A program made the position numbers and the translations under genes. 64,000 nt of DNA, from positions 62,001-126,000 of the forward strand of contig JAGVSM010003653.1 of NCBI GenBank assembly GCA_022494885.1, in the 5' to 3' direction. Positions 19,756-31,214 of this stretch are shown here, piece by piece; position 1 is the first letter of the stretch, and each line of letters starts with the position of its first letter. Source of the stretch: Micrasema longulum. Its lineage: Eukaryota; Arthropoda; Insecta; Trichoptera; Brachycentridae. The notes beneath the pieces are model-generated. The model saw nothing but the letters and a program-made list of their open reading frames with translations, did not search any database and was not told where the DNA came from.

Positions 19756-20585
19756 AATTCCTCTGTACGTGTGATGTCACCGTACTCCTCCTAAACGGCT
19801 TAACCGATTAACGTGCGGTTTTTAATTTATGTTTGCACCACAACAGGCCAGGAGGCCCAATTACAGTAGTGAATTACATCACAGAACACCCAGGCTCGAG
19901 AAAAATCACTTTTTTTTGTGTTCTCACCGGGAATCGAACCCGGAACCTTAGGTGCGTGAGTCAAGCGTCTTGACCACTACACCACGAAGGCCGCCTAAAG
20001 AGAAATATAGATCTTTGCGCTGTGCGTGTTCGTAGATATTAAAATCTTTAATCGAATATGTAAAAAAGAAGTTCGGAACATAAATGATTTATTCATCGAT
20101 CTACCAGGATTGCATTTGAGGAGAATGCATTTGCAAAAAAACGGAAAGATGTTATTTTGTGTAAAAAAAAGTTTGTTTTTGAATGTTTACAAACATCATT
20201 TGTTTTTTGTGGATCTCAATTAGATTATTTCCTTAAACTCCTTACAATTTCTACCCATTTTTTTTTATTGGATTTTTGGTAACACTAAAATAATATTAAT
20301 TTCAATTTAAAAAATCGTATTCCTACATAAGTACACCCCTTTGTTGGTGAGACGGCCGGAGTTTGACGTTTGCAAAAAGAATGCTATATTTGAAAAAATA
20401 TTTATTTTATGTTTTGGAATTCAACCATAAACAAGTACCTACTTAAATGAATATTTGAATATTAACTAATTTTAGTTTTGGAATTTAATCACAAGCAAGT
20501 ACCTAGGTACCTACTTATCAATAAAAAAGTATTTTTCCAAGGCAAGCCAACGTTCGGACAGGACAACGTCTGTCGGGTCCGCTAG
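19756..20585 (+). mobile_element. Helitron-like non-autonomous element, 3' end
   Basis: CGTACTCCTCCTAAACGGCT then TAACCGATT at 19782 resembles a block near the 5' side of lepidopteran Helitron-derived repeats. The right end has a hairpin GGACAACGTCTGTCGGGTCC (20561-20580) followed at once by CTAG and a T, the CTRR-type terminus of Helitrons. The 5' TC terminus was not found. A minus-strand SINE A sits inside at 19830-19996. No Rep or helicase is encoded. Confidence 0.5.
19830..19996 (-). mobile_element. SINE family A, second copy
   Basis: Reverse-complement copy of 8160-8345. The tRNA-like head is at its right edge (complement of GGCCTTCGTGGTGTAGTGGT) with an intact B-box, the body contains GCCTGGGTGTTCTGTGATGT, and the end is TGTTGTGGTGC. 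The A-tail is nearly absent. Nested inside the Helitron-like sequence, so it is the younger insertion. Confidence 0.88.
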
Positions 20586-21085
20586 TAATACATAAGAACG
20601 CAATTGTATGTGTGTGACGTTTGTATTCATGTGTGTGAATGTGTGTATGTGTGAATGAATGAGGGAGAGTGCGCATTTGCGTGTTTGAATGAATGAGGGA
20701 GATGGTGCGTGTGTGTGGGTGCGTAAGTATGAAAAAAAATATTAAAATCTTGTAATTATATTGAAAAGGGTACAGGAAAGAGCTTAGTGAGAAATTTGAT
20801 TATCAAAAAAATATAAACAGTTTATACCTTTTTTGAAACCTTTTTGTAAATATTTAATCCAAAAGTGTGGTAAATTTCAAAACCTTATTCTGAAAAAAAT
20901 CATTTTATTTTAAAATTTTATTGATACACACTGAATGAATAAAGTGCAACGAGTCACATACAATACGGTAGGTAAAATGCAGTGAAAACGATGTAGGTTT
21001 GACAATACGCGTACGTTGGCTCAAAACGTACATACAAATACATATTATATGTACCTACATAATATATAAATAAGAATAACATATA
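20586..21085. other. TG-rich tract then unrecognised DNA
   Basis: 20601-20735 is rich in TGTG and holds two copies of GAATGAATGAGGGAGA (20653 and 20689). The rest is AT-rich without features. Confidence 0.4.
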
Positions 21086-21590
21086 AACAATATTTTGAGT
21101 TTGTCAAATTTTTTGGCTGGATCAGCCAATGACAGGTCAGAAGCCCTGTAAATGCCTTGGCTTCCATATTCACTTATTTAAGGTATTCTCCATCCCTGTT
21201 GTAATTTGTTAATCTTAAGAGGGGGTGAAATCCAGTCTTTTGTCTATGAACATTTGGACAAACTCAAATATTGTAATGAAACCAACTGGTCCAAGAAGAA
21301 GTTTAAAAATTGAAAAATTGTTTTCAGGCGTTGCCTAGTATGTGAAATAATTCAGTCAGATGAATCTCTTCACAACAATAAAGGTTTCAGCTCTTTAACT
21401 TCACTAAAATCAACAGATGGAAGAATTGAAGAAATATGGATGTTCAAACATAGTCAAAATGGTGAATGTTACACAGTGTGTAAAGTGGCCACTTAAACCA
21501 GCCATTGACAGGTCATAAGCCCTGTAAATGCCTAGACTTCTAAATTACCTTCTCTTAAATGTTCTTCATCTCTGTTGTAATATGTTAACA
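21086..21590. repeat. Fold-back family C, two adjoining copies
   Basis: 21086-21274 has inverted ends (CAATATTTTGAGTTTGTC and GACAAACTCAAATATTG) around the core GCCAATGACAGGTCAGAAGC and CCTGTAAATGCC. A second partial copy at 21405-21590 carries AATGGTGAATGTTACACAGT, GTGGCCACTTAAACCAGCCA and TGTAAATGCCTAGACTTC. The blocks are those of 5398-5685 in reverse complement. Confidence 0.65.
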
Positions 21591-21667
21591 ACATATAAGT
21601 TTGATAGAAATTATTCGTATGATAAAAATTCGGTGTCACAAACTATGATTAGGGAACGCTGTCTAGG

Positions 21668-22295
21668 CACTATTTATTTTCATTTATTTATTCAGATATT
21701 TAGAACATTACAGAAAAAAGACCCAATTCATTCTAAATACAATAATAGATCACAAATTACAGTAGATAGTTATGTTATTAAAATAATATAACAAAATGTA
21801 AAAAGAAAAATTAAAAGTTAGAAAGTGCTTTCCTAAGGGAAGGCCCACTGTCGTGAAATATGTCGACATCCGAGGCGATGCGATTAAGTAGCAAGATCTC
21901 TCTACCAACCGGCATAACCATTTAAAGGTTGGTTCTGCATCGTGGTAGGTAAAACAATCGACGCTGTCTTTGTCGAAGATAGTTATCAGGTACGAACAGA
22001 CCTACGTCCATCAGAATTTCCGAGTTATGTATGCGACCACCGATCACCTGGAAAAAGTGAACACCCAAATGAACGTCCCTCCTCTTCCATAATGACTGAT
22101 AGCCTAGCATCCCCAGTAAAAAGTCGGTCGGGAAGAGCCAAGGATAATATCCACACTCAGAAGAGTACAGATAAAAAGGTACAGATAGCGCAGAAATTTT
22201 TTCTGCACTCTCTCCACCATCAAAGTTGGTAGTTGGAACGGTTTCTCCACCCCCGCTAGCGTGTTAAGAATCGCACTGCAGGTCCCTAATTCCAA
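21668..22295 (-). pseudogene. LINE J, minus-strand C-terminus
   Basis: The minus strand encodes VERVQKKFLRYLYL, MLGYQSLWKRRD, LFVPDNYLRQRQRRLFYLPR and, after a stop, VMPVGREILLLNRIASDVDI, ending near 21827. This is the same order as in LINE J at 62546-63185. A frameshift lies between the two longer open pieces (22104-22295 and 21922-22110). The 3' UTR extends to a T-rich stretch near 21668. Confidence 0.85.
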
Positions 22296-22345
22296 TGGGA
22301 AGTTAACAGAGTTGTCTTCAATTGTTCATAGAGTAATGCCACGGA
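22278..22345. repeat. MITE family B end fragment
   Basis: CAGGTCCCTAATTCCAATGG then GAAGTTAACAGAGTTGTCTT is a family B end lying at the 5' truncation point of the minus-strand LINE J. A family B end abuts the LINE J copy at 57184 in the same way. Confidence 0.55.
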
Positions 22346-22379
22346 TTTATTCAAATGATTTAGAGAAAAAGTGGGTTTA

Positions 22380-22870
22380 AGTTTTTTTACGAAACATTTC
22401 TTCATTCTCACAGTTTCGCTCTTGGAAGAGCATTCCACGCCATAGGACCTGCGACTGCAAATGCCCGTTCACCGAATTTAGTGCGCCGGTTGCGTAGAGA
22501 TCTAATAACTTTTACTCTGGCCGTAGATGATTAAAGCGTAAGACGTCTGTCAGACGGTTCACCTGGAATGCAAAGTTCCTTTAGATATTCCGGAGCAGAG
22601 TTGCGCAGTAACTTATACATAAGCCAAGAGAGTTTGTATCGGAATACCCCTGGGTGGACCCTCTGTGGGAAACGTAGCCAGCGTAATTCCCGGCGTAGTG
22701 CAGTGATATGACTGAAGTTAGAGATTCCAAAAATAAGTCTTTCTGCGGCATTTCATACAGATTGTGGCCAATTGTAATACGGGCCCAGTGATCGGTAGGT
22801 AGATTTAACAGTGATCGGTAGGTAGATTTCGTGATAATTTCATTAATCTGTGTAATTTTGACCATTCTGC
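22380..22870 (-). pseudogene. CR1/L2-like LINE C-terminus
   Basis: In shifting frames the minus strand reads ALRRELRWLRFPQRV, YKLSWLMYKLLRN, APEYLKELCIPGEPSDRR and GERAFAVAGPMAWNALP. The GERAF.VAGP..WN.LP block is diagnostic of CR1/L2-type ORF2 C-termini. Several stops and frameshifts are present. This is a different family from LINE J beside it. Confidence 0.8.
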
Positions 22871-23091
22871 CATTATTTAAATTTACTTAAATTTTTAAAA
22901 CTTCAGTTCATAAGACAAGGAAACTTGCGCATTCTATCACCGCCGCGCCGTTTCGCTCAATCGCTCACCGACGGTTTTGCTTTGAAATTTGTGTTTAACA
23001 ATCTGGCAGTTAACGTTTATAAACTAGTAATTTATAAAACATCAGCCCCTCCTTCGCAATTCTCCCTGATTTGTATTCCTTAGCAGTCTGC
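22871..23091. other. No feature recognised
   Basis: Moderately CpG-containing sequence (CACCGCCGCGCCGTTTCGCT near 22940) with no supported gene. Confidence 0.3.
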
Positions 23092-23199
23092 GGAGGAAAT
23101 CTACCGACCGGAAATACGAACACGCAGCCCATCCCGCCTTTAGTGGGCAGAGAACGTCACAGTGGCCTGTTATATACTATCCGCTAGGTTCCTCCGCGC
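23092..23199. repeat. Small inverted repeat
   Basis: GCGGAGGAA near 23092 and TTCCTCCGC near 23190 are reverse complements about 110 bp apart and may be the ends of a short MITE. Arms are only nine bases, so chance cannot be excluded. Confidence 0.3.
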
Positions 23200-24229
23200 C
23201 ATTGCACCTGGTACACTTCTCAAACTATTGGATCACATACATAATAATTGGTTCGTTGGAAGAAAAAGCCATTTGGCAATAAGCTCAATATTACGTACAA
23301 AAAGTTTAACTAATTTTTAAAAAGTAGTCTTAAATCATATGCATATAAAATAATTATATTGGTAATTTACTCACAATTTGTTGCTTCGCAAAATAAAGAT
23401 GTGAAAAAATCAACTGGTCGGATGCATAGGCGTAGCCAGGGTGGGGCGCTTGTCCCTCCTCGCTCATTTAGTCAAATGAAAAATTATAGGTCAATAATGT
23501 TAATAGGTTCTAACAGTACTTTTGCAGGAAAGAAAACAAGAGTGCGAAGGGGGTAGCTAGCTCTGCGCTCTGCACACGTAAGCAACCATTTGTTTTTTAA
23601 AATATTTTCAACATGCTTCTAAATTATTTGAACATAACAATGGCTGGTACACAACTTCAAGACAATTTCTTCTTTCCTACGCTAACCGTTCTATTTGAGA
23701 AAATACTTAATTTATTTTGTGTCATATAATAATTTTATTAAATAGATGGAATTTTAAAAAGGGATGGAAATCAATTTAAGTAAAAATTTACACTAAACCA
23801 TGAGGAGAAAATAGGGTAAAAGTGGGAAAGACAGAAGAAGTGGAAAGGTAAAACCCAACCTTTTGAGTAAGAGTGTTTCTTCCGGAGCTGAACATACACA
23901 CATTGTTGATCTAAATAAAGCTTTTACCCTATGTTCTCAATTGAATTTTTTGGATTTTCAGTCCAATTAATCCGATTTGACACTAAATATAATAAAATAA
24001 AAAACTTGAGAACGATAATCAAATTCAATAGCTATAACACCGTGATAAAAAAATGTGAAAATGTTAATAACTTTTAAAATCTTTAGCTATTTTTCTAAAT
24101 CTATTTAATTGCCTTAAAAGTACTCCCCTCCCGATACAATACACTTATGCCAACGTTTTTTCCAATCCTCGAAACAATTTTTTTCGTAATATGTATATTT
24201 TAATGAATTAATAAATAAATAAATAAAAG
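23200..24229. other. Mostly unrecognised; possible hAT end near 23425
   Basis: GCATAGGCGTAGCCAGGGTG at 23423 resembles the GGGGCGTAGCCAGG start of widespread hAT-derived MITEs. No matching right end was found. The remainder holds no supported feature. Confidence 0.3.
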
Positions 24230-24283
24230 CGAGTGAAATCCAGTCTTTTGTCTGCAAACATTTGGACAAACTCAAATATTGTA
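24230..24283. repeat. Fold-back family C terminal fragment
   Basis: GTGAAATCCAGTCTTTTGTC followed by TGCAAACATTTGGACAAACT and CAAATATTGTAA is the family C right terminus, as at 21228-21276. Confidence 0.6.
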
Positions 24284-24291
24284 AGTAAATA

Positions 24292-24376
24292 AAATATTTT
24301 ATTAATGTTAAATATTTAATGTTAAATATTAGATGTTAAATATTTAATGTTAAAATATTTAATGTTAAATATTAGA
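24292..24376. repeat. Tandem repeat, 14-15 bp unit
   Basis: About five units of AATGTTAAATATTT or its AGATGTTAAATATT variants lie directly before the RTE-like LINE. Confidence 0.7.
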
Positions 24377-24384
24377 CACACAAT

Positions 24385-26215
24385 TTCCATGAAAACATTA
24401 AAGTTTTCTGGAAAGCTGTGAAAAACTCCAGGAGTAGCAGTGAAAGCGGAGGCATGACAGTTGTTAAAGATAAGGATGGAAAAATGGTGACTAGTGAGAG
24501 TGGAATAAAAGATAGATGGAAGGAATACTTTGAGGAAGTTTATGAATCGCACACTGGTAACTCGGGCGGTGCCGATGTATCGACATTATCCGAGGTGTGT
24601 TTGAACGCAAATGATGAGGTAAGTCAGATTAGTATGAAAGAAATTATCAGTGTTGTCAAATGTATGCGGAATGGTAAAGCGCAAGGGTATGACTGTATTG
24701 CAGCAGAGTTTATTAAGTCGGGTGGCAAATTAATTCTCACATGGCTACATAAACTTTTTAACTTGTGTCTCAAGGAGGAAAGGACTCCACCTGATTGGAG
24801 GAGGGCAGTTGTTATGCCGTTATACAAGGGAAAGGGTTCTAAGGTGGAGTGTGGGAATTACAGAGCTATCAGTCTTCTGAGCGCTGTCGGCAAAATGTAT
24901 GGAAGAATACTGATAGAAAGAGTAAGAAACGTGACCAAAGAGAAAGTATGGGATGTACAGAGTGGATTTATGAATGGTAGAGGATGTATGGATCAAATAT
25001 TTGCATTACGCAATATGACAGAAAAGTTTTTGGCGAAAAACCAGAAGCTTTTTTGCGCTTTTGTTGATTTGCAAAAAGCATTTGATCGAGTTGATAGGAA
25101 AAAAATTATGGATGGTTCTATCGGAGTATGGAGTGAGTGACAACCTTGTCCGCGCTATTGCTTCTTTGTACAAAGATAGTGTAGCGTGTGTAAGGGTAAA
25201 TGGGTCATTAACTTCCTGGTTTGACATCCCTAAAGGAGTCAAACAGGGATGTGTAATGTCACCGTGGTTATTCAACATATACATGGATAAATGTATGAAA
25301 GAATTGAAAAGTATGGATGTGGGAGCGAAAATGAGTAATCTAACTGTCAGTTGCCTTCTGTACGCCGATGACGCAGTCCTCCTAGCTGACAGCGAAGAGG
25401 AACTGCAACCTTGGTTACAAAGGTTTACGAAGTGTGCAAGGAGAGTGATTTGCTAATGAATGTGCAAAAGTCGAACGTCATGGTCTTTGAAAGAAATGTA
25501 ACTATTACTGAATGTAAGATTGTAGTAAATGGAGATAGTTTGAAACAGGTCGAAGAATTTGTATATCTGGGTAGTATGTTTACTAGAGATGGAAATATGG
25601 ACAAGGATATTGAAAGGAGGGTTAGTGCCGGTAACAGAGTTAATGGTGCCTTAAAGTCTGTCGTAGCAAATAAGTGTCTATCGCAAGAGGCTAAATTAGC
25701 AGTTCATAATGGAGTTCTGGTACCAACCCTAATGTATGGAAGCGAAGCATGGAGTTGGAAAAAAAGGGACGAAAGTAGACTGAATGCTGTTGAAATGCGA
25801 TCCCTCAGGCGAATGTGCGGAAAAACAATGTATGATAGGTGCCCTAATGTCGAAATTAGAGCAGAATGCAAGGCTGAGTTAAGCATTATCGACAAAATTA
25901 AGAAAGGTCTTTTGCGATGGTTCGGTCATGTGGAGCGAATGAATGATGAAAGAACGGCTAAAAAGATTTATGATGCGAATGTGTCTGGTTGTAGAAGTCG
26001 AGGAAGGCCGAGAAAGACATGGCATGATCAAGTACAACAAATTCTTGAAAGTGGTCATGTGAAAAGTCGGAATAATCGACGTGCGTGCATGAGAAGATGT
26101 ATGAATGTGAAGGAAGCAAAGGAAGTGTGCCAGGACAGAGTGGTGTGGCGTTCTATCCTCTCTGCCTACCCCTCCGGGGAAATGGCGTGATGGTTAGTTA
26201 GTTAGTTAGTTAGTT
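24385..26215 (+). pseudogene. RTE-like LINE, near-intact RT and C-terminus
   Basis: Three overlapping open pieces (24418-25140, 25061-25456, 25411-26190) form one ORF2. Linker: DRWKEYFEEVY. RT palm: GYDCIAAEFI, PLYKGKG, NYRAISLL, motif A FVDLQKAFDRVD, PKGVKQGCVMSP, motif C LLYADDAVLLAD (YADD at about 25361-25372). C-terminus: RRVSAGNRVNGALKS, LVPTLMYGSEAW, RWFGHVERM, GRPRKTWHD. All catalytic Asp residues are present. Two single-base frameshifts break it: one extra A in an A7 run near 25100, one base lost near 25410. The 5' endonuclease region is missing. The element ends with five TTAG units after the stop, not poly-A, as in RTE-type LINEs. RTE versus Proto2 is unresolved. Truncated copies: 6995, 12393, 42894. 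Confidence 0.9.
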
Positions 26216-26744
26216 AAATAAAATATTTTTTTGAATGGTCTTTAAAGCGCGCAGCGATTCGGTTTTTATCTCTTCAATCGTGTCACAACGGTGTCCCCGG
26301 AGCGATCTCTTAAGCTTAGGGAATAGCCAGAAGTCACACGGTGCCAAATCAAGCAAATACAATGGTTGTGGAAAGCATTGTTTCACAGACTTCAACGCGA
26401 CGCCGTTTTTCTAAAAAAAAAATATATGAGCACCAAACGAAATTTCACTCTTTTCAGGCACAAATGATTTTTTTAAATGTTCTGAATTGATCCAAATGAA
26501 ATGTAAACAGTATAAGCGAGGTCTCTGGTTGTTCATCAGTCGATGTTGAGGGTCGTCCTGGGCGATGTTTGTCTTCAACGCTTTCTTTGCCTTCTTTGAA
26601 TGGTTTATACGACTTGTAAACATTTTTTTGACATAACCTGGTCACCGAAGGCCTTCTGTAACACCCTTAATGTTTCTGCAGTAGAAATTTCATTCCGCAA
26701 ACAAAATTTAATGCAACTTCTTTGCTCAACAAAATCACACATTG
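26216..26744 (-). pseudogene. Mariner transposase relic, internally deleted
   Basis: On the minus strand from about 26742: [34 protein letters not shown] (helix-turn-helix start), then in another frame FKEGKESVEDKHRPGRPSTS, a mariner linker block. The second part (26395-26210) reads LYLLDLAPCDFWLFPKLKRS, LRGHRCDTIEEIKTESLRAL, containing the third catalytic position (APCD). The middle with the first two Asp is deleted, and stops and frameshifts occur. It is a different mariner lineage from 1858-2920 (APCDFWLF versus APSDYHLF). Confidence 0.85.
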
Positions 26745-27954
26745 TTAAAATCGCTAAATTAACTTTTTCTTGTTAACAAAACGCGTTCGTGACTATTGAA
26801 CAAATGCAGATATTGACATGAAATTTGACACAGATGTCAGTGACAGTACTACCAACATTAATAAAAAGATTTGCCTTAATCGATGAGCCCGCGTATTTTC
26901 AATAAAAAAATTCACCTGATTAGATGTAACACAAAAAAATGTAACAGAAAAAAATTATAAGATAAAATAAGTTCAATTCACAGCCTTTTGACTCCCCATA
27001 ACCAACTACAAGAATCAGTGTCTGATTAGATTTCTTTTTTATTTTGCATTTTCAATTAATCAATAACTATAATCACCGTATCCTATCGAGCTTTTCGCTT
27101 CATTGGCGTCTGCCGTAGTTTCCGAGAAAACTCGTGACTTGACCAAGCTTTATCGGCGTTTCCTTCCCTTCTGTGTTCGGGACAGCTAACGGATCCACGC
27201 CCTCCACGCTGCGGCGCGGTATCGCCGCCAGGCCCTCGTCTCCGTGCCAAGTATGGTAACGATTGCCGAGTAAAAATTATCCGGAGCACCGGCCGAACGG
27301 GTTCAAGGATTGTAGTCGCGTCGACGGTCGATACAGGGAAGGGAAACCGCTTGAATACTAGGCTCGCTTTACGAAAATGGTCAGTAGATCTGTCATCAAA
27401 ATAGCAATACCAAAGTATTTACGCATTTTTCAATTCATTAAAAGAATGCTGTAAATAATTTTCTTGCAATGTAAAAAAAAATGCATGAAGCCTGTTCATT
27501 ATTACAAGATTTCTTTTTATATAGAGACCAGCAGCACAATCACAAATGACTATCGACGTGCTAATTAGCGGCGTGATAACAATTTTTCACCGTGGTTGTT
27601 TATCGTATGCGCGGTCACAATGAAACATCCGTGGAAGTTATCGACCGGGATTATTATATTGTTTTAATATTGTCATACTTCAACTTGATGCTTGGCAACA
27701 CCTAATATTAAATGTAAACATTCAAAATATTCACGTTTTGCAACGCATAATCAATCACATATTTTAATTTTACCCTTGTAGATATGGAGAATATTCCTAA
27801 ACTGTAAGTAAAATAATTTAGTTTTATTTTTTGTTAACAATTTATCATGCTATTTATTTGTTTTGAATCAAATTGAGAAAGCTATTAAAAGAAACAATTG
27901 TTGAAGACGTGTGGCGTTTTGCAACGCGACCGCGATAACTTCAGCGTGTTCATA
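26745..27954. other. No gene recognised; one GC-richer block
   Basis: 27085-27320 is clearly GC-richer than its surroundings (CCACGCTGCGGCGCGGTATC, GCCAGGCCCTCGTCTCC). It has a 68-codon minus-strand frame with low-complexity arginine/glycine content, which I do not accept as a gene. The rest is AT-rich. Confidence 0.35.
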
Positions 27955-28144
27955 ATTGTCCGTTGTGATCGCTCAAATACTTAGCACGTTTTTTAGCACG
28001 TCGATAGTAATTTGTGATTGAGCCCCAGATAACAGAGAAATACTCTAGGTGCGGGCGAGCTAGGGAACAGAAGAGAGTTTTCAGGGTATTGATATTTTTT
28101 AAGTCAGTTGTACTTCTGTTAATAATGTTAAATTCCCATTTCAA
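27955..28144 (-). pseudogene. LINE RT-tail fragment
   Basis: The minus strand reads INTLKTLFCSLARPHLEYFS and VIWGSITNYYRR, the segment following the RT domain in CR1/Jockey-type LINEs (compare LLYNSLVRSRFECGSLIWAP at 6130). About 40 codons remain. Confidence 0.6.
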
Positions 28145-28625
28145 ATACGGGCTCTTATATAGAGGGTCTGTATGCCGTTAAACTTTGCTAGCTTTTGACA
28201 TCGCGGTAGCGAATCTATTGCCACGTTATGCAAACATTGCCATACAAAATCATGACCGCCTTAATACATTTTTTTCAATGACCCTCTATCGCGGATGACG
28301 CAAGTACCATCGCGTCATCGCGCGAAAATCCTTCGTGTTTTGTGTTTCGTAATGAACTCACGATTTAAAAATTCATCTCTGAATGACTGAGAAGGTTATT
28401 CTCACCTGGCGAACGTTCCGTCGATTGATTGATGTCAAAAGATCAAAATATGCAAAAAGAAAACCGCGGAATTCAACACTTTATTTTGATCAGATCGCAT
28501 TTTCTATATTGTCGGTCAAAGCTGTTAAATTTTTGACCTCCCCAAGGTGTGCTTATTTATTTGATCTTAAAATAGCACAAGCAATGAAAGTCTTAATATT
28601 AAATTACAAAATATACACAGTGATT
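28145..28625. other. No feature recognised
   Basis: Includes a small dyad, GATGACGC near 28296 and GCGTCATC near 28311. The 110-codon frame at 28383-28715 runs into the MITE at 28626 and shows no recognisable domain. Confidence 0.3.
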
Positions 28626-29018
28626 CAGGGCCAGACCACGAAACTTCGGAGGAACATTCGTCATAAACTTTTTTTAAATCTTAATTTTTTATTTTTTTTA
28701 AACTTTTTATTTTAAATGTTTTTTTTATATTTTTACTATTTGAAAATAAAGTAAATCCTCAATTTTTCGTACTAGCATCTGTTACACAAACCTCTACCCC
28801 TCTCCTACTCTTTTGTCCGCGTCCGGTGCCCTCGTTGGTCAAATACGTTTTTATCTGGATTTTTTTTGTAGAGGAGGTGTAAGGGTTTTCAGAAAGACGC
28901 TAGTCCAAGAATTTTTATTTTTTATTTTAAAAAAAAAGAGTTTTTGGAAAAAAAAAATAAGGAATTTTAAAAGTTTTCCATTAGAAATGTTCCTCGGAAG
29001 TTTAGCGGTCTGACCCTG
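28626..29018. mobile_element. MITE family H, 393 bp
   Basis: The left end CAGGGCCAGACCACGAAACT continues TCGGAGGAACATT. The right end is its reverse complement with a few mismatches (AATGTTCCTCGGAAGTTTAG, CGGTCTGACCCTG). The arms are about 45 bp. CAGGG ends suggest hAT affinity, but an 8-bp target duplication is not evident. The interior is T-rich and non-coding. Confidence 0.75.
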
Positions 29019-30186
29019 ACAAATCGTGGATATTAATCATCGATATTCATAAATTATACACATTTCTTATTTACGCTTCATTAAAACGCTATTATGGTAA
29101 CGAAAAATATTTATTTATTCACAATATATTAATTTAACATTTATTGCGACACAAGTCCCAACTGCATGGAACTCAAGTCCTGTGTTGAGTTGGGAACAAT
29201 ATATATATATAAATCTTTTACTGTCAATATCACCATATTTACTACATATAACAAAAACATCATTAAAATATGGCAAATCAAATGGAAAAAAATACATGCA
29301 ATAAAAAAAATATATGAAAAAAATAAAAAACAAAATTGAAATAAAACCAACTCACATATTTAAAAGCCATCAAGGAGTTTCTCACTCAAATCTCTCCCCT
29401 AAGGAATATCCAGATATAAAAACCTTAAATTTTGGGTAGAACCATGATACCTGTTGATAAATGATTCATGCCATGCAAAACAACACTGAAACACACAAAC
29501 AACCGTATATATATATAGATTTTCGGATAATTTATATAGCGCTATTTTCGTGAAAATCACCTCAAGGGCGCTGTAAAATACGTAAATATCCCAGCACGTC
29601 TTGCAGCTACAGAGCGCATGGACAGTACGAAATCTAGCCACTATTTATTTTATTTTATTTTATTTGACAATGAAGTTTTAACAGTTTAAGTGACATTTTA
29701 AAAACGAAATAAAAAACAAATTTACGAAAATAGAAGTTAGATTACAACAAGTCTTGCAGCTACTGAGCGCATGGACGGTTGGTATTCTAGACCCCATTTA
29801 CTAAATTTAGATATTTGATAGTTGATAACATTTACATAATACGATTTATGAAATATCATAGCTAACATCACAAAAAGTCTTTCAGCTACAAAGCGCATCG
29901 ACGAGTAGAATTTCAGCAACATAAGAATGATTTATTACAATAAAAATAAAGAAAACACAATAATAAAACATCGAGCAAAGAACTAGTAAGTATGGCAATC
30001 AAGTGAACATGTAACAGCACAAAAAGTAAACGATAAAAACCTAACAAAGATAGTATTTCTTAACTTATTATTAAGGTTAACAAGATGATAGACGATACTC
30101 GAACTCGAAGCGTCCATGTTTTAGGTATACACTTTACAAAGTCTTATGTATATTGTAAACAAAATAAAAAAATGTTGTTGATTTGC
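29019..30186. other. AT-rich DNA with three dispersed 25-bp repeats
   Basis: GCAGCTACAGAGCGCATGGAC near 29603 recurs with changes near 29755 and 29885 (intervals about 150 and 130 bp). A T-rich run at 29645-29670 may be a minus-strand LINE tail. The hydrophobic minus-strand frames at 29115-29350 are not credible. Confidence 0.4.
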
Positions 30187-30790
30187 TTTTTTTTATTTTT
30201 TTATTCATAAATTTCATAAAATTTACATGTTTTTGTAAAATTCTAAACATATTTACTTTTACACATCTAGTAAATGTTATCACTGTAACTCTCCAAAAAA
30301 AGGAGACTAACTCTTGTGTTTGGAGAGTGACTTACACTGTTTTAGTTGTTTATTTATAAGAGTTTATACAATTTTAAATACGAGTACATGAAAAGAAAAA
30401 AAACAATAATACATTCATACTAATTAAAATTTAATGTTGTTTTTACACGAGTTAAAAAAAAATCTTTTGAGTACCTTTAAATTTATTTATTCATACATTA
30501 TTTTTAATAGTTTTTAGTTCATTGCGAAGATTATTATAATTTTTTACACCTTTGAATACAAAGCTATTTTGACCATGACTTGTATGTAATTTAGAAATTT
30601 TAATATTATGTTGGTATCTGAGTGACTTATTCATTTCAAATTCTTTTATTTTATCTTTTTTATACATTTGTATAATATCATTTATTTTATAAAGAGTGTC
30701 TACTGTATGAACCTTAAATATTTTATATAGACTTTCCGTATTGAATGTTGAGGGTTTCTTTAAAATGTCTTATTTGATAAAAATAGAATG
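30187..30790 (-). pseudogene. LINE C-terminal relic, KGVKNYNNL family
   Basis: On the minus strand, open without an ATG from about 30770 to the TGA at 30491-30493: VDTLYKINDIIQMYKKDKIK, then YQHNIKISKLHTSHGQNSFV, FKGVKNYNNLRNELKTIKN. It matches in order the C-terminus at 31416-31973 (MCKGLKLYDEMPESMKN). T-runs on the plus strand at 30187-30210 and 30345-30360 fit its 3' UTR and A-tail. Confidence 0.75.
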
Positions 30791-31214
30791 CTAATTACAT
30801 TTAATCGCCCCAATAAGACATGATACATGTCTTATTCCTAATAAACCGATCCGAAAATATAGTTTACAATACCAGCTAATCTTTTTTAGTATTTATGTAT
30901 GTGGTTTTGTAATAGTTATCAATTTTTATCAATTATTAAACAATAATCGTTGCGTCACGGTCACGGATTACATTGTGCGCCTGTTTATTATTATTTAGGT
31001 GTTATTTTTAGAAGTAATGTTTTTATTTGTGTTTTTGCGGGTTTTACACGCATATTCTTTTACACCTAATTACGTATATTTTGTTACTTATTATTTTATC
31101 GCTTTCTGATGAACTTTGATACAGTGATAAAATACTTGCTGCCCACGTGCTGAGTGTCAGTAACGATGAGTAAAAAAACTTTTTTATTTATTGATTGAAA
31201 CCAACACAACACAG
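30791..31214. other. No feature recognised
   Basis: AT-rich DNA up to the left target duplication CAACACAG (31207-31214) of the hAT-like element. Confidence 0.35.

Noticed and set aside
28383..28715. 110-codon frame
   Set aside because: Runs across the boundary of the MITE at 28626 and ends in a poly-Leu/Phe tract from T-rich DNA.
29115..29350. Two overlapping hydrophobic minus-strand frames
   Set aside because: Produced by AT-rich sequence and giving only Phe/Ile/Tyr runs.
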